In this document: positions 34,425-43,322 of the stretch, piece by piece
How positions within the stretch are numbered: position 1 is the stretch's first letter
How the letters are laid out: each line of letters starts with the position of its first letter
Assembly (NCBI RefSeq): GCF_029051645.1
Contig: NZ_JAACFS010000032.1
Coordinates: forward strand, 1-64,000
Origin: Bradyrhizobium sp. CSA112
Lineage (GTDB): Bacteria; Pseudomonadota; Alphaproteobacteria; Rhizobiales; Xanthobacteraceae
Length of the DNA stretch: 64,000 bases
Reading direction: 5' to 3'
Notes under the pieces: model-generated
The model's database searches: none
What the model saw: the letters and a program-made list of their open reading frames with translations, nothing else
Told to the model about the DNA's origin: nothing
Translations under genes and position numbers: made by a program

Positions 34425-35348
34425 GTGACGATAGTTGAGCAGGGCGGCGGCCCGGCACCGCAGGCAGCACCCGATCTGATCAAGGAGACGACCACCCAGA
34501 CCTTCGTGAAGGATGTCATCGAGGAATCGAAGCGCCAGCCGGTGCTGATCGACTTCTGGGCGGAGTGGTGCGGCCCCTGCCGCCAGCTCACGCCGGTGCT
34601 CGAGAAGGCGGTCCGCGCGGCCAAGGGCAAGGTCAAACTGGTCAAGATGAACATCGACCAACATCCGGCGATTCCCGGCCAGATGGGCATTCAGTCGATC
34701 CCGGCCGTGATCGCCTTCGTCAATGGCCAACCCGCCGACGGATTCATGGGCGCGGTGCCGGAGAGCCAGGTCAACGCATTCATCGAAAAACTCACCAAGG
34801 GCATGACGGCGCCGGGCGAGCCTAATATCGCGGAAATCCTGCAGGAGGCCGAGGCCGTGCTGGCGGAAGGCGATCCTGCCGCGGCAGCCCAGATCTATGC
34901 CGAGATACTGGGTTTCGACGCCACCAATATCGCGGCCCTGGCGGGGCTGGCGAAATGCTATGTGACGACGGGTGCCGTCGAACAGGCCAAGCAGACGTTA
35001 GCGATGGTGCCGGAATCGAAGCGCAACGACGCCGCCGTCAAGGCGGTGCAGGCTTCGATCGACCTTGCCGAGCAGGCCCAGGCGGTCGGTCCGGTTGCCG
35101 AGCTGGAACAAAAGGTCGCTGCAAACCCGCTCGATCATCAGGCGCGATTCGACCTGGCGACCGCGCTCAACGCGCTCGGCAAGCGCTCGGAGGCAACCAA
35201 CCAGTTGCTGGAAATCGTCAAGCGCGATCGAAAATGGAATGATGACGGCGCGCGCAAGCAGCTGGTGCAGTTCTTCGAGGCGTGGGGCGGCGCCGACGAA
35301 GCGACCGTCGAGGGACGAAAGCGGCTGTCGACGATTCTTTTCTCATAG
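34425..35348 (+). CDS. Thioredoxin-TPR protein (CnoX/YbbN-like co-chaperone)
   Basis: A 307-residue cytoplasmic protein. The GTG at 34425 follows GCGAGGA. An N-terminal thioredoxin domain with the redox pair WCGPC (about residues 48-52) is followed by TPR-like helical repeats (AGDPAAAAQIYAEIL type, about 140-300). This layout is that of YbbN/CnoX, which in E. coli binds unfolded proteins and hands them to GroEL or DnaK. The canonical SxxC replacement of E. coli YbbN is not present: both cysteines are kept, as in Caulobacter CnoX, so redox activity is likely. A Lon-N-domain gene follows, a usual alphaproteobacterial pairing. Confidence 0.9.
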   Translation: MTIVEQGGGPAPQAAPDLIKETTTQTFVKDVIEESKRQPVLIDFWAEWCGPCRQLTPVLEKAVRAAKGKVKLVKMNIDQHPAIPGQMGIQSIPAVIAFVNGQPADGFMGAVPESQVNAFIEKLTKGMTAPGEPNIAEILQEAEAVLAEGDPAAAAQIYAEILGFDATNIAALAGLAKCYVTTGAVEQAKQTLAMVPESKRNDAAVKAVQASIDLAEQAQAVGPVAELEQKVAANPLDHQARFDLATALNALGKRSEATNQLLEIVKRDRKWNDDGARKQLVQFFEAWGGADEATVEGRKRLSTILFS

Positions 35349-35424
35349 GGCGTATTCCACACCAGTGGGACATGGTTTTGTGAAGAGAACACGCACCAAC
35401 CCAACGAGCTGACCGGGACTGCAG

Positions 35425-36099
35425 ATGCCGATCAATGCCGAATACCGCGGACCCGGCGAGCTTCCCGAAATTATTCCGGTGTTTCCGTTGCCGGGCGCTC
35501 TGCTGCTGCCGCGTGGCCAGATGCCGCTCAATATTTTCGAGCCGCGCTATCTGGCGATGGTGGACGACGCGCTGCGCGACGGCCATCGGCTGATCGGGAT
35601 GATCCAGCCGGATATTTCCCACAGCAGGGACGAGGCAAGGCCCGAGCTGTTCCGGGTCGGCTGCGTCGGCCGCATCACGCAGCTCGCCGAATCCGGGGAC
35701 GGTCGCTACATCCTCGAACTGACCGGCGTCGCCCGCTTCAAGGTGGTCGAGGAAATCACTACGCTGACTGCGTACCGGCAATGCAAGGTGGATTTCTTTC
35801 CCTATGCCGATGACTTCGTCGCACGCAAGGGCGAAGAGGATGTGGACCGCGCGGCCTTGCTCGACGTTCTGACCGACTTTCTCAACGCCAACAATCTGAA
35901 GGTGGATTGGGAGGGCATCGAGAGCGCGCCGAACGAGGCGCTGGTCAACGCGCTGGCGATGATGTCGCCCTATGGTCCTGCGGAGAAGCAAGCGATGCTG
36001 GAGGCGCCCGACCTGAAAACCCGCGCGGAGATCCTGATCGCAGTGACCGAAATGGACCTCGCCAAGAAGGGCACCAGCGGCGACACCGGGCTGCAGTAG
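35425..36099 (+). CDS. Lon protease N-terminal (LON substrate-binding) domain protein
   Basis: A 224-residue protein made only of the LON N-terminal domain: IIPVFPLPGALLLPRGQMPL, IFEPRYLAMVDDALR, GCVGRITQLAESGDGRYILELTG and the C-terminal helical bundle. There is no AAA+ or protease part, so it is not Lon itself. Stand-alone LON-N proteins are common in alphaproteobacteria next to thioredoxin-TPR genes, suggesting a protein-quality-control role, which is inference. Confidence 0.9.
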   Translation: MPINAEYRGPGELPEIIPVFPLPGALLLPRGQMPLNIFEPRYLAMVDDALRDGHRLIGMIQPDISHSRDEARPELFRVGCVGRITQLAESGDGRYILELTGVARFKVVEEITTLTAYRQCKVDFFPYADDFVARKGEEDVDRAALLDVLTDFLNANNLKVDWEGIESAPNEALVNALAMMSPYGPAEKQAMLEAPDLKTRAEILIAVTEMDLAKKGTSGDTGLQ

Positions 36100-36103
36100 C
36101 GCT

Positions 36104-36454
36104 TCAATACCCCGCCATCGCGAGCACGACGACCGCGCCGAGCGCTTTGCAGCCGAAGCCGCGGCCGCGCGACCACCAGGCATTGGCGGCCGCCGCAAAG
36201 GCGTAGACCGCGACGATCGTCACAACGATCCAGTGCCGTGCGCTCTCCGATCCGAACGAAGGCGCGGCAATCAGCAGCACGCCGCCGCCGATCCAGGCCA
36301 CCGTGCCCGCCTGCCACACCAGGCGGATCAGGGTCCGCAGGCTTTCCGGCTGGATGGTCGCTTTGGCGAAAACCTTGGTTTCGCCGAGCACGCCGTGAAT
36401 CAGGGCCACCGCTATTCCGGCGATGCCAGCGCATTGCAGAATGAGATCGCGCAT
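36104..36454 (-). CDS. Small four-helix membrane protein
   Basis: A 116-residue protein from the ATG at 36454, with four probable membrane helices (about 4-24, 45-63, 70-88, 96-114) and little else. I do not recognise a family. It converges with the Lon-N gene (4-base gap) and is divergent from a TetR-type regulator, with two palindromes covering its promoter. The regulator therefore probably represses this gene. Confidence 0.7.
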   Translation of the reverse strand: MRDLILQCAGIAGIAVALIHGVLGETKVFAKATIQPESLRTLIRLVWQAGTVAWIGGGVLLIAAPSFGSESARHWIVVTIVAVYAFAAAANAWWSRGRGFGCKALGAVVVLAMAGY

Positions 36455-36464
36455 CGAAACGACT

Positions 36465-36525
36465 CCATACAGTACTGTATGGTTATGCGCCGCATCCTGG
36501 CGTCTGTCAATACAGTAGTGTATGG
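36465..36525. promoter_or_regulatory. Two TetR-type operator palindromes
   Basis: CCATACAGTACTGTATGG (36465-36482) is a perfect 18-bp palindrome. CAATACAGTAGTGTATGG (36508-36525) is a second copy with one arm mismatch and an altered centre, 43 bp away. Both lie between the divergent starts at 36454 and 36545, where the TetR-type protein would bind to control itself and the membrane protein. Confidence 0.85.
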
Positions 36526-36544
36526 TGGGACATTGCGAACCGGC

Positions 36545-37081
36545 ATGAACGATCAACTATCGGCGAAGGACTGGCTCGATCAGGGCCTGAGGACACTCGT
36601 GAGCCGCGGCTTCATCGCGCTGAAGGCCGAGCCTTTGGCCAAGGCGATGGGGGTGTCGCGCGGCAGCTTCTACTGGCATTTCGCCGATATCGGTGCGTTC
36701 CATGCCGCGATTCTCGCGCGCTGGCACGAAGTGGCCGCCGAGCAGATCATCGCCAATGTCGAGGCGGCTTCGAAAGACGAAAACCCGCTTGCGGTGCTGT
36801 TGCGCCGGGTGTTCAGCGAGCGGCTGGCGCTGGAGCAAGCGGTCCGTACCTGGGCGAGCGTCGATCCCCGTGCCCGCGCTGCCGTTCGAGCCATCGACCG
36901 CCGCCGGCTGACCTATGTGGAGGGCCTGCTGGCGCAGGCGGGATTGCCGCCGGAACTGGCCCGCGCCCGCGCCCAAATCCTCTATTGGGCATTTCTCGGC
37001 TTCGCACTCTCGGACCAGCCCTTGCCGAAGGCGCGGCAACAGGCCGTGCTCGACGAACTGGTGCGGATGGCCACGTCATGA
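36545..37081 (+). CDS. TetR/AcrR family transcriptional regulator
   Basis: A 178-residue protein from the ATG at 36545. The N-terminal helix-turn-helix (FIALKAEPLAKAMGVSRGSF, then YWHF) is a clear TetR DNA-binding domain; the C-terminal helical domain holds the ligand pocket (unknown ligand). It is divergent from a small membrane protein, and two copies of an 18-bp palindrome in between suggest autoregulation. Confidence 0.9.
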   Translation: MNDQLSAKDWLDQGLRTLVSRGFIALKAEPLAKAMGVSRGSFYWHFADIGAFHAAILARWHEVAAEQIIANVEAASKDENPLAVLLRRVFSERLALEQAVRTWASVDPRARAAVRAIDRRRLTYVEGLLAQAGLPPELARARAQILYWAFLGFALSDQPLPKARQQAVLDELVRMATS

Positions 37082-37132
37082 CAGCGTCCAACCGACTGTG
37101 CTAATGGGACTGCTTTAAGCCGGAGACCAGCC

Positions 37133-37330
37133 ATGAATACCCCGCCTGAACGCCTCGACAGCACCGTTGATCCGAAGCTGCTTGAGATCCTGGTCTGTCC
37201 GGTGACCAAGGGCCCGCTCGAATTCGATTCGACCCGGCAGGAACTGATCTCGCGCTCCGCCAAGCTCGCCTATCCGATCCGCGACGGCATCCCTATCATG
37301 CTGCCGGAAGAGGCACGGAAGATCGAGTGA
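37133..37330 (+). CDS. Trm112 family protein
   Basis: A 65-residue protein with LLEILVCPVTKGPLEFD and KLAYPIRDGIPIMLPEEARK, the bacterial Trm112/YcaR pattern. Only the first of the classical zinc-binding cysteines is present (CPVTKGPL lacks the second Cys), as in many proteobacterial members. Eukaryotic Trm112 activates methyltransferases; the bacterial partner is not settled. GGAGACC precedes the ATG. Confidence 0.9.
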   Translation: MNTPPERLDSTVDPKLLEILVCPVTKGPLEFDSTRQELISRSAKLAYPIRDGIPIMLPEEARKIE

Positions 37331-37340
37331 GGGAAGTCGC

Positions 37341-37425
37341 GTAGCCCGGATGCAGCGAAGCGCAATCCGGGTTCGTCCGACTTGCGAGACCGTTCCCGGA
37401 TTTCGCTTCGCTGCATCCGGGCTAC
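37341..37425. repeat. Palindrome GTAGCCCGGATGCAGCGAAGC...GCTTCGCTGCATCCGGGCTAC
   Basis: Perfect 21-bp outer arms around a 43-base centre that also pairs in part (GCAATCCGGG / CCCGGATTTCGC). It lies between the Trm112-like and UbiH-like genes, which converge, so it may act as a two-way terminator. Confidence 0.9.
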
Positions 37426-37438
37426 GATAAGAGAGCCG

Positions 37439-38656
37439 CTACAACGCCTCGCCCTTCAACAGCCGCGGCACTTCGCCTGATAATCCCGCGGCCTGGCGGA
37501 TGAACAGGCTCTTCAGCGGCGGCGCGCGATCGACGAGGCCAAGCCCGATGTCGCGCACGGTACGCAGCAGCGTCGATTCATTTGAGAACAGGAAGTTCAG
37601 CGAATTGGTGGCGACCCCCATCGCCATGGTGTCGAAGCGCCGCCAGCGTTGATAGCGGTCGAGCACATCGGCCTGCCCGGGATCGATTCCGAGCCGGGCC
37701 GCGTCGACTACGACTTCGGCCAGCGCCGCGACATCCCTCAGGCCCATGTTGAGGCCCTGCCCCGCGATCGGATGAATGACATGCGCGGCGTCGCCGACCA
37801 GCGCCAGCCGCTCGGCGATGAATGAGCGCGCGACGAAATAGCCGAGCGGAAACGCGCGCGGCTTGTCGAGCGCCTTGATCTCGCCGAGGTGCAGCCCGAA
37901 GCGCTTCTCGAGTTCATCGTGGAATTCGGCTTCGCCAAGCGCAGTGATGCGTGCGGCCTCGGTGCGGCTCTCGGTCCACACCAGCGAAGAGCGGTTGCCG
38001 GTCAGCGGCAGGATCGCGAACGGGCCTGCGGGGAGAAAATGCTCTTCGGCGCGGCCATGATGATCGCGCTCATGGCCGACGGTGACGACGATGCCGGATT
38101 GATCGTAATCCCAGCCGTGGGTGAAAATGCCGGCGCGCTCGCGCAATTTCGAGCGCGCGCCGTCTGCGGCAATCAGCAGGCTTGCTTCGATGATCTGGCC
38201 ATCGGCGAGCGTCACCGTGACGCCATCGGCACGCGAGTCGTAGGTCGAGACTGCCGTTGCACGGAGATCGATGCCTTCGGCCTCGGCACGCGCAACCAGC
38301 GCATCGATCAGGCGGCGGTTTTCGACCATGTGGGCGAAGGGCTCGCCGGGCACGACTTCCCCCGCGAAGGTCAGGAACACCGGGCGGGTGGCATCCTCCA
38401 ATCTGGAATCGGTGACGACCATGTCGAGGATCGGCTGGGAGTCCGATACCTGGTCCCAGACGCCGAGCGCCTCGAATAGCCGCCGGCAGGCCGCGACAAT
38501 CGCGGTCGCCCGCGGATCGGGGCTCGGCCGCACCGCCAAGGCCGGATCGGCCACGACCACGGGAATATCCGCGCCCAGCCCCTGGCGGAACGCCAGCGCC
38601 AGCGCCAGCCCGGCAAATGCGCCGCCGCAGATGACAATGCTTCGCTGTGCCGGCAT
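37439..38656 (-). CDS. UbiH/COQ6 family FAD-dependent monooxygenase
   Basis: A 405-residue flavoprotein hydroxylase. The N-terminal IVICGGAFAGLALALAF is the dinucleotide-binding fold, LLIAADGARSKLRERAGI the DG motif, and LALVGDAAHVIHPIAGQGLN followed by MGLRDV the GD motif. These define the UbiH/UbiF/VisC/COQ6 group that hydroxylates the ubiquinone ring. Alphaproteobacteria use one to three such enzymes with differing regioselectivity, so the exact ring position is not assigned. Confidence 0.9.
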   Translation of the reverse strand: MPAQRSIVICGGAFAGLALALAFRQGLGADIPVVVADPALAVRPSPDPRATAIVAACRRLFEALGVWDQVSDSQPILDMVVTDSRLEDATRPVFLTFAGEVVPGEPFAHMVENRRLIDALVARAEAEGIDLRATAVSTYDSRADGVTVTLADGQIIEASLLIAADGARSKLRERAGIFTHGWDYDQSGIVVTVGHERDHHGRAEEHFLPAGPFAILPLTGNRSSLVWTESRTEAARITALGEAEFHDELEKRFGLHLGEIKALDKPRAFPLGYFVARSFIAERLALVGDAAHVIHPIAGQGLNMGLRDVAALAEVVVDAARLGIDPGQADVLDRYQRWRRFDTMAMGVATNSLNFLFSNESTLLRTVRDIGLGLVDRAPPLKSLFIRQAAGLSGEVPRLLKGEAL

Positions 38657-38739
38657 GCAATTCCTTACCCGGTTACGCCCCAGACGACACTTGCTACCTG
38701 ATAATAGCTGGGCAAAACAGGTTCGTAAAACAAGGCTAA

Positions 38740-38841
38740 GTCATTCCGGGGCGATACGCAGTATCGAACTATGGGGCGCTCCTTGCGCCCCTGAGAATCT
38801 CGAGATTCCGGGTCTGGTCCTTCGGACCATCCCGGAATGAC
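38740..38841. repeat. Palindrome GTCATTCCGGGGC...CCCGGAATGAC
   Basis: Outer arms GTCATTCCGGG and CCCGGAATGAC, inner GGGGCGCTCC/TTGCGCCCC and ATCTCGAGATTCCGGGTC. A second member is at 59796-59887. It lies in the divergent gap between the UbiH-like and thioesterase genes. Confidence 0.85.
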
Positions 38842-38867
38842 GCAGGAATTCAACTGAAAGCACCGCC

Positions 38868-39728
38868 ATGTCCAAAGGACTGATTGACCTGATTTCCATC
38901 CTCGATCTCGAACAGCTCGAGGTGAACCTGTTCCGAGGCAGCAGCCCGAAGACGAGCTGGCAGCGGGTGTTCGGGGGCCAGGTGATTGGGCAGGCGATGG
39001 TCGCGGCATGCCGCACCGTCGAGGGCCGCCTGCCGCATTCGATCCATTGCTATTTCATCCTGCCCGGCGATCCGCAGATCCCGATCATCTACCAAGTCGA
39101 ACGCCTGCGCGACGGCAAGAGCTATTCGACCCGTCGCGTCACCGCGATCCAGCATGGCAACGCCATCTTCTCGATCATGGTGTCATTCCATGCGGAAGAG
39201 GAAGGCGCCTTCAACCACCAGGACAAGATGCCGGATGTGCCGCCGCCGGAAAAACTCACGGCGGAAGAAGTGTCGAAACAGCCGATGTTCAAGGAGATGC
39301 CGGAATTCATCCGCCGCTATTACGAATCCGACCGGCCGATCGAACTGCGCCCGGTCGAGCTTGGCCGCTATTTCGGCCAGAAGATCGACGACGGGCGGAT
39401 CCATGTCTGGATTCGCACCGCGGCCAAGCTGCCCGATGATCCCGCGCTGCACCTGTGCGCGCTGGCCTACGCGTCGGATTTCTCGCTGCTGGACGCCGTG
39501 ATGGCGCGCTACGGCCGCACCCTGTTCGACAAGCGGATGATGCCGGCAAGCCTCGATCACGCGATGTGGTTTCACCGGCCGTTCCGCGCCGACGAATGGC
39601 TGCTTTACGCGCAGGACTCGCCGAGCGCGCAGGACGGCCGCGGCTTGACCCGCGGCCTGATCTTCAAGCCCGATGGCACGCTGGTGGCGTCGGTGGCCCA
39701 GGAAGGCTCGGTGCGCCAGCGCAAGTAA
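38868..39728 (+). CDS. tesB: Acyl-CoA thioesterase II
   Basis: A 286-residue double hot-dog thioesterase. LEVNLFRGSSPKTSWQRVFG followed by GQVIGQA, HSIHCYFILPGD, and in the second half DASLLDAVMARYG-type residues and LDHAMWFHRPFRADEWLLY are typical of TesB, including the Asp of the Asp-Thr-Gln triad (SLDHAMWFH). It hydrolyses medium- to long-chain acyl-CoA in the cytoplasm. A good match over the full length. Confidence 0.93.
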   Translation: MSKGLIDLISILDLEQLEVNLFRGSSPKTSWQRVFGGQVIGQAMVAACRTVEGRLPHSIHCYFILPGDPQIPIIYQVERLRDGKSYSTRRVTAIQHGNAIFSIMVSFHAEEEGAFNHQDKMPDVPPPEKLTAEEVSKQPMFKEMPEFIRRYYESDRPIELRPVELGRYFGQKIDDGRIHVWIRTAAKLPDDPALHLCALAYASDFSLLDAVMARYGRTLFDKRMMPASLDHAMWFHRPFRADEWLLYAQDSPSAQDGRGLTRGLIFKPDGTLVASVAQEGSVRQRK

Positions 39729-39782
39729 CGTGCCTCCCTCTCCCACTTATACAGGGAGAAGGAGCGCGTCGACGTCCAGGCC

Positions 39783-40670
39783 CTAAGCGTTTGCCAACGT
39801 GCCGCGCTCGGCCAGCGCGAACTGCGACGCGTACCATTGCGCGTACCAGCGCAGCATCCAGGGAATGGGAATGATGAAGATGCAGGCGATCACGAACACG
39901 AGGGTTCGCCACAACACTTCCAGTCCGGACGCGGTGAAGATGACTTCGCGATGCGTGCCGTCGATGTTGCGGCAGATCCAGCGCATCCAGGCCGTGACCA
40001 CCCACGCCCAGCCGACAATGGTGATGAAGGACAGATACAGCAGCACTTGCCAGCCGACATAGCCGAGCGCGCTGCCGTTGAAGGCAATCGGAAGCGGCTG
40101 GCCGTTGGAGCTCAGATTCGCAGCGACCCAACGAATCACCATCCAGGACAGCACGGCCTGAATCGGAATCGAGAGATATTGAAGGTAGTAGAGGTCGGCC
40201 GAGCCCACATAGGTTAAAATGCCGATCGCAATGAAGACGTACCAGATGTCGAGGGGCTGGCCGTTGAAGGCGAAGTTCGGCCGGCCCGGCACGTAAAGCC
40301 GGGAGACGATCCAGCGATAGAAATAGGTTGCGACCCAAGGAGCCGGGATCACCAGCAGCATGCCGATGATGAATAGGAGGGCCCACCCAAGCAGAGGCCA
40401 AAGGCCGACGTCAATCGACAGCGCTCCGCCGCCGTAACCTCCGGCTGCAACCGGGGGTGGACCACCGGGCTGCGCGAAGGAGGGCGGGCCTGATCCGCCG
40501 GGGACCAGGCCGGGAATGTCACCGGCCCGCTGCCATCCGGACATTCCTTCGGTCCAGACCAGCGTATCCGTCCCGACCATGCCACGGGTGATGAGGTCGC
40601 GAAGCTGGGCCTCCGGATGAGGGCCCTGTTGCTGGCCGTTGGATGCATAAAACCACGATCGGTTCGACAT
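39783..40670 (-). CDS. GYF_2-domain polytopic membrane protein
   Basis: A 295-residue protein. Residues 1-50 form a GYF_2 (DUF4339) domain: WFYASNGQQQGPHPEAQLRD and GTDTLVWTEGMSGWQRA. A Gly/Pro-rich linker follows, then about six membrane helices with internal two-fold repetition: the motifs YVPGRPNFAFNGQPLDIWYV and VAANLSSNGQPLPIAFNGSA look like related units, as in DUF898-type proteins. GYF_2 domains may bind proline-rich peptides. Function unknown. Confidence 0.75.
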   Translation of the reverse strand: MSNRSWFYASNGQQQGPHPEAQLRDLITRGMVGTDTLVWTEGMSGWQRAGDIPGLVPGGSGPPSFAQPGGPPPVAAGGYGGGALSIDVGLWPLLGWALLFIIGMLLVIPAPWVATYFYRWIVSRLYVPGRPNFAFNGQPLDIWYVFIAIGILTYVGSADLYYLQYLSIPIQAVLSWMVIRWVAANLSSNGQPLPIAFNGSALGYVGWQVLLYLSFITIVGWAWVVTAWMRWICRNIDGTHREVIFTASGLEVLWRTLVFVIACIFIIPIPWMLRWYAQWYASQFALAERGTLANA

Positions 40671-40756
40671 TTTATTCTCTTTGAGCCGTGGAGGGGAGCC
40701 GGGGGGCGGCTGGAGGGTGAAACCGCATTTTGGCGGACGATACCGGCGCCTGTACA

Positions 40757-40770
40757 GTGATCGATGTCAC
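40757..40770. promoter_or_regulatory. Possible CRP/FNR-type site upstream of the first glnK
   Basis: GTGATCGATGTCAC has the GTGA-N6-TCAC form of CRP/FNR-family operators. It lies between the divergent GYF-domain gene and the first glnK. This is a short match and could be chance. Confidence 0.3.
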
Positions 40771-40912
40771 CAAGCCGAAATGTTTTCCCCTTCTACCTGC
40801 AACTTTTTTGTGCCATTTGCCCAGAAAGATGCCAGATTTGCATCGGCAGCGAGCCGCTGGGCGGCCTGCCTGCCGCGTGCTCAAAAAATACCCAGGGAAA
40901 TGAAGGCTGATC

Positions 40913-41251
40913 ATGAAACTCGTCGTCGCGATCATCAAACCTTTCAAGCTTGACGAGGTGCGCCAGGCGCTGACGGCCATCGGCGTCCACGGCATGACGG
41001 TGACCGAGGTCAAGGGCTACGGCCGCCAGAAGGGCCACACCGAAATCTACCGCGGCGCCGAGTATGTCGTGAACTTCCTGCCCAAGCTCCGAATCGAAAT
41101 CGCGGTCGCCTCCGACGTTGCCGACAAGGCGGTCGAGGTCATTACCGCGAACGCGCGTACCGGGCAGATCGGTGACGGCAAGATCTTCGTTACGCCGATC
41201 GATCACGCCTTACGAATCCGCACCGGCGAGACCGATAGCGACGCGCTCTGA
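40913..41251 (+). CDS. glnK: Nitrogen regulatory protein PII (first copy)
   Basis: A 112-residue PII protein with the signature KGYGRQKGHTEIYRGAEYVV carrying the T-loop Tyr-51 that GlnD uridylylates, the B-loop TGQIGDGKIFVTPI, and MKLVVAIIKPFKLDEVRQAL at the start. It senses 2-oxoglutarate and ATP/ADP and binds the AmtB channel. It is followed after 79 bp by amtB, the classical pair. No clear sigma-54 promoter is seen upstream, unlike the second copy. Confidence 0.95.
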   Translation: MKLVVAIIKPFKLDEVRQALTAIGVHGMTVTEVKGYGRQKGHTEIYRGAEYVVNFLPKLRIEIAVASDVADKAVEVITANARTGQIGDGKIFVTPIDHALRIRTGETDSDAL

Positions 41252-41330
41252 GACATCATTGAATTCAAGGCGCGGCGGCAACGACGCTGAACGCGCGAAG
41301 CCAAGAAACGACAGCAGGCCGGGGGATTCC

Positions 41331-42638
41331 ATGGGGGCACCATCTTATCGTGCAGCGCGGAAAGCTGCGCTCATCACTGTTGCGGCGAGCTTCTCGTTCG
41401 CGACGCCGGCGGCGGCCGAGACGTCCACCATCAATGCCGCCGACACCGCATGGATGATCGTCGCCACCGCGCTGGTCCTGATGATGACGATACCGGGCCT
41501 GGCGCTGTTCTACTCCGGCATGGTGCGCAAGAAGAACGTGCTGGCGACAATGGCGCAGAGCCTCGCTGCCGTGGCGATCATCTCGATTCTCTGGGTGGCG
41601 TTCGGCTACTCGCTGGCCTTCGTCGGCGACGGCGCCTGGATAGGCACGCTCGATCGCTGGTTTCTGATCGGCATGACGATGGATAGCGTCAACCCGGCGG
41701 CAAAGACGATTCCGGAAGCACTTTTCATGCTGTACCAGATGACGTTTGCGATCATCACGGTGGCGCTGGTGGCGGGTGCGGTGGCGGATCGGATGCGGTT
41801 CTCAGCCTACCTGCTGTTCTCCGTCGGCTGGTTCATGTTCGTCTATGTGCCGCTCGCGCACTGGGTATGGGGCGGCGGATTCCTTGCCACCATGGGCGTG
41901 CTGGATTTCGCCGGCGGCCTCGTCGTACATCTTTCCGCCGGCGTCGGCGGCCTGGTTGCCGCAATGGTGATCGGCCGGCGTCAAGGCTATGGCAGCGAGA
42001 ACCTCGCGCCATTCGACCTGTCGCTTGCCGTGATCGGCACCGGATTGTTGTGGGTCGGCTGGTTCGGCTTCAATGGCGGATCGGCGCTGGCCGCGAACTC
42101 GCGTGCGGTCATGGCGATCACCGCGACGCATCTGGCCGCCTGCGCCGGCGCACTGACCTGGGCGGCGATCGAATGGGCGACGCGGCGCAAACCGTCGGTG
42201 CTCGGCATGATATCAGGCGCCGTCGCGGGTCTCGGCACCATCACGCCGGCCTCCGGCTTTGTTGCGCCGTGGCACGGCGTCATCATCGGCGTCGTCGCGG
42301 GAACGCTCTGCTTCTGGGCCTGCACCTGGCTCAAACAGCGCTTCAAGTATGACGATTCGCTCGACGTGTTCGGCGTCCACGGCATCGGTGGATTGACCGG
42401 CACACTGCTCGCCGGCGTGTTTGCGGTGAATGCGATCGGCGGCACCGCGGGGCTGATCGAGGGCAATGCGCAACAGGTCGTGATCCAGCTCTATGGGATC
42501 GTCGCCACCCTGGTGTGGTCCGGCGGCGTTACCTTTGTGCTGCTCAAGCTGGTGGGCGTGTTCGCACCGCTGCGGGTCTCGCTGCAGCAGGAACTGGAAG
42601 GCCTCGATATTTCGCAGCACGGCGAAGCGCTGCAATAG
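41331..42638 (+). CDS. amtB: Ammonium transporter AmtB (first copy)
   Basis: A 435-residue channel from the ATG at 41331, with signal peptide (cleaved near TPAAAE) and eleven membrane helices. The twin-His residues are present in FAGGLVVHLSAGVGG and DVFGVHGIGG. GLALFYSGMVRKKNVL is the N-terminal family motif. The cytoplasmic C-terminal tail (GLDISQHGEALQ) carries the conserved GlnK-contact pattern. A complete second amtB lies at 43323. Confidence 0.95.
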   Translation: MGAPSYRAARKAALITVAASFSFATPAAAETSTINAADTAWMIVATALVLMMTIPGLALFYSGMVRKKNVLATMAQSLAAVAIISILWVAFGYSLAFVGDGAWIGTLDRWFLIGMTMDSVNPAAKTIPEALFMLYQMTFAIITVALVAGAVADRMRFSAYLLFSVGWFMFVYVPLAHWVWGGGFLATMGVLDFAGGLVVHLSAGVGGLVAAMVIGRRQGYGSENLAPFDLSLAVIGTGLLWVGWFGFNGGSALAANSRAVMAITATHLAACAGALTWAAIEWATRRKPSVLGMISGAVAGLGTITPASGFVAPWHGVIIGVVAGTLCFWACTWLKQRFKYDDSLDVFGVHGIGGLTGTLLAGVFAVNAIGGTAGLIEGNAQQVVIQLYGIVATLVWSGGVTFVLLKLVGVFAPLRVSLQQELEGLDISQHGEALQ

Positions 42639-42945
42639 GCCGCCCACCCCATTACCGTTTCGTTGCCCTGCCGCTAAGCAGGATTGTGTCGCTAGGCAGC
42701 ACCTGCTCACGATTTGAGCAGGCCTGACTACGCTTTGGGCGCGACGGAATGGCGCAGGAAAATGCAATTCCCGCAAAGGGCGAAAAGGGCCGCATTCATA
42801 ATCTGTTAGGGAAGGACGACGATCTGGCACGGCATTTGATTCTATGGGTCCTGGCTGTGCCCGCGTAGTGAACATCTCCGCGTGGTGAACCTCAGTCTAG
42901 AACGCCCGGTCCGCCTGACCCGGGCCCAAGCGGGGACCAAGACCC
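42639..42945. other. Control region between the two glnK-amtB pairs
   Basis: About 300 bases without a gene. It holds the perfect inverted repeat CCTGCTCA-CGATT-TGAGCAGG (42702-42722), which may be an operator or a weak terminator of the first amtB, and a sigma-54-type promoter at 42825-42840. Confidence 0.6.
42825..42840 (+). promoter_or_regulatory. Sigma-54-type promoter for the second glnK-amtB pair
   Basis: TGGCACGGCATTTGAT matches the TGGCACG-N4-TTGCA/T consensus with correct spacing between the -24 GG and the -12 element, with one deviation (TTGAT for TTGCT). It is about 105 bases before glnK, which is where NtrC-dependent control would be expected. Confidence 0.65.
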
Positions 42946-43284
42946 ATGAAAATTGTTATGGCGATCATCAAGCCATTCAAGCTCGAAGAAGTCCGTGACG
43001 CCCTGACCGCCATTGGCGTTCATGGCCTCACGGTGACGGAAGTCAAAGGTTATGGCCGCCAGAAAGGCCACACGGAAATCTATCGTGGCGCCGAATATGC
43101 GGTGAGCTTCCTGCCCAAGATCAAGATCGAGGTCGCTGTCGCCTCCGACCAGGTCGACAAGACCATCGACGCCATCACATCCGCTGCCAAGACCGGACAG
43201 ATCGGCGACGGCAAGATCTTCGTCATCAACCTCGACCATGCGGTTCGCATCCGCACCGGCGAGGCGGATGCCGCGGCCCTCTGA
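42946..43284 (+). CDS. glnK: Nitrogen regulatory protein PII (second copy)
   Basis: A 112-residue PII protein about 80% identical by eye to the copy at 40913. It keeps the T loop GRQKGHTEIYRGAEYAV with Tyr-51 and the B loop TGQIGDGKIFVINL. Differences cluster around residues 60-75 and 85-95. A sigma-54-type promoter lies upstream and amtB follows after 38 bp. It should regulate the second channel, though cross-talk between copies is likely. Confidence 0.95.
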   Translation: MKIVMAIIKPFKLEEVRDALTAIGVHGLTVTEVKGYGRQKGHTEIYRGAEYAVSFLPKIKIEVAVASDQVDKTIDAITSAAKTGQIGDGKIFVINLDHAVRIRTGEADAAAL

Positions 43285-43322
43285 TTTCGCGCTCAAACCT
43301 TACCACTTAGGAGTAAACTCAA

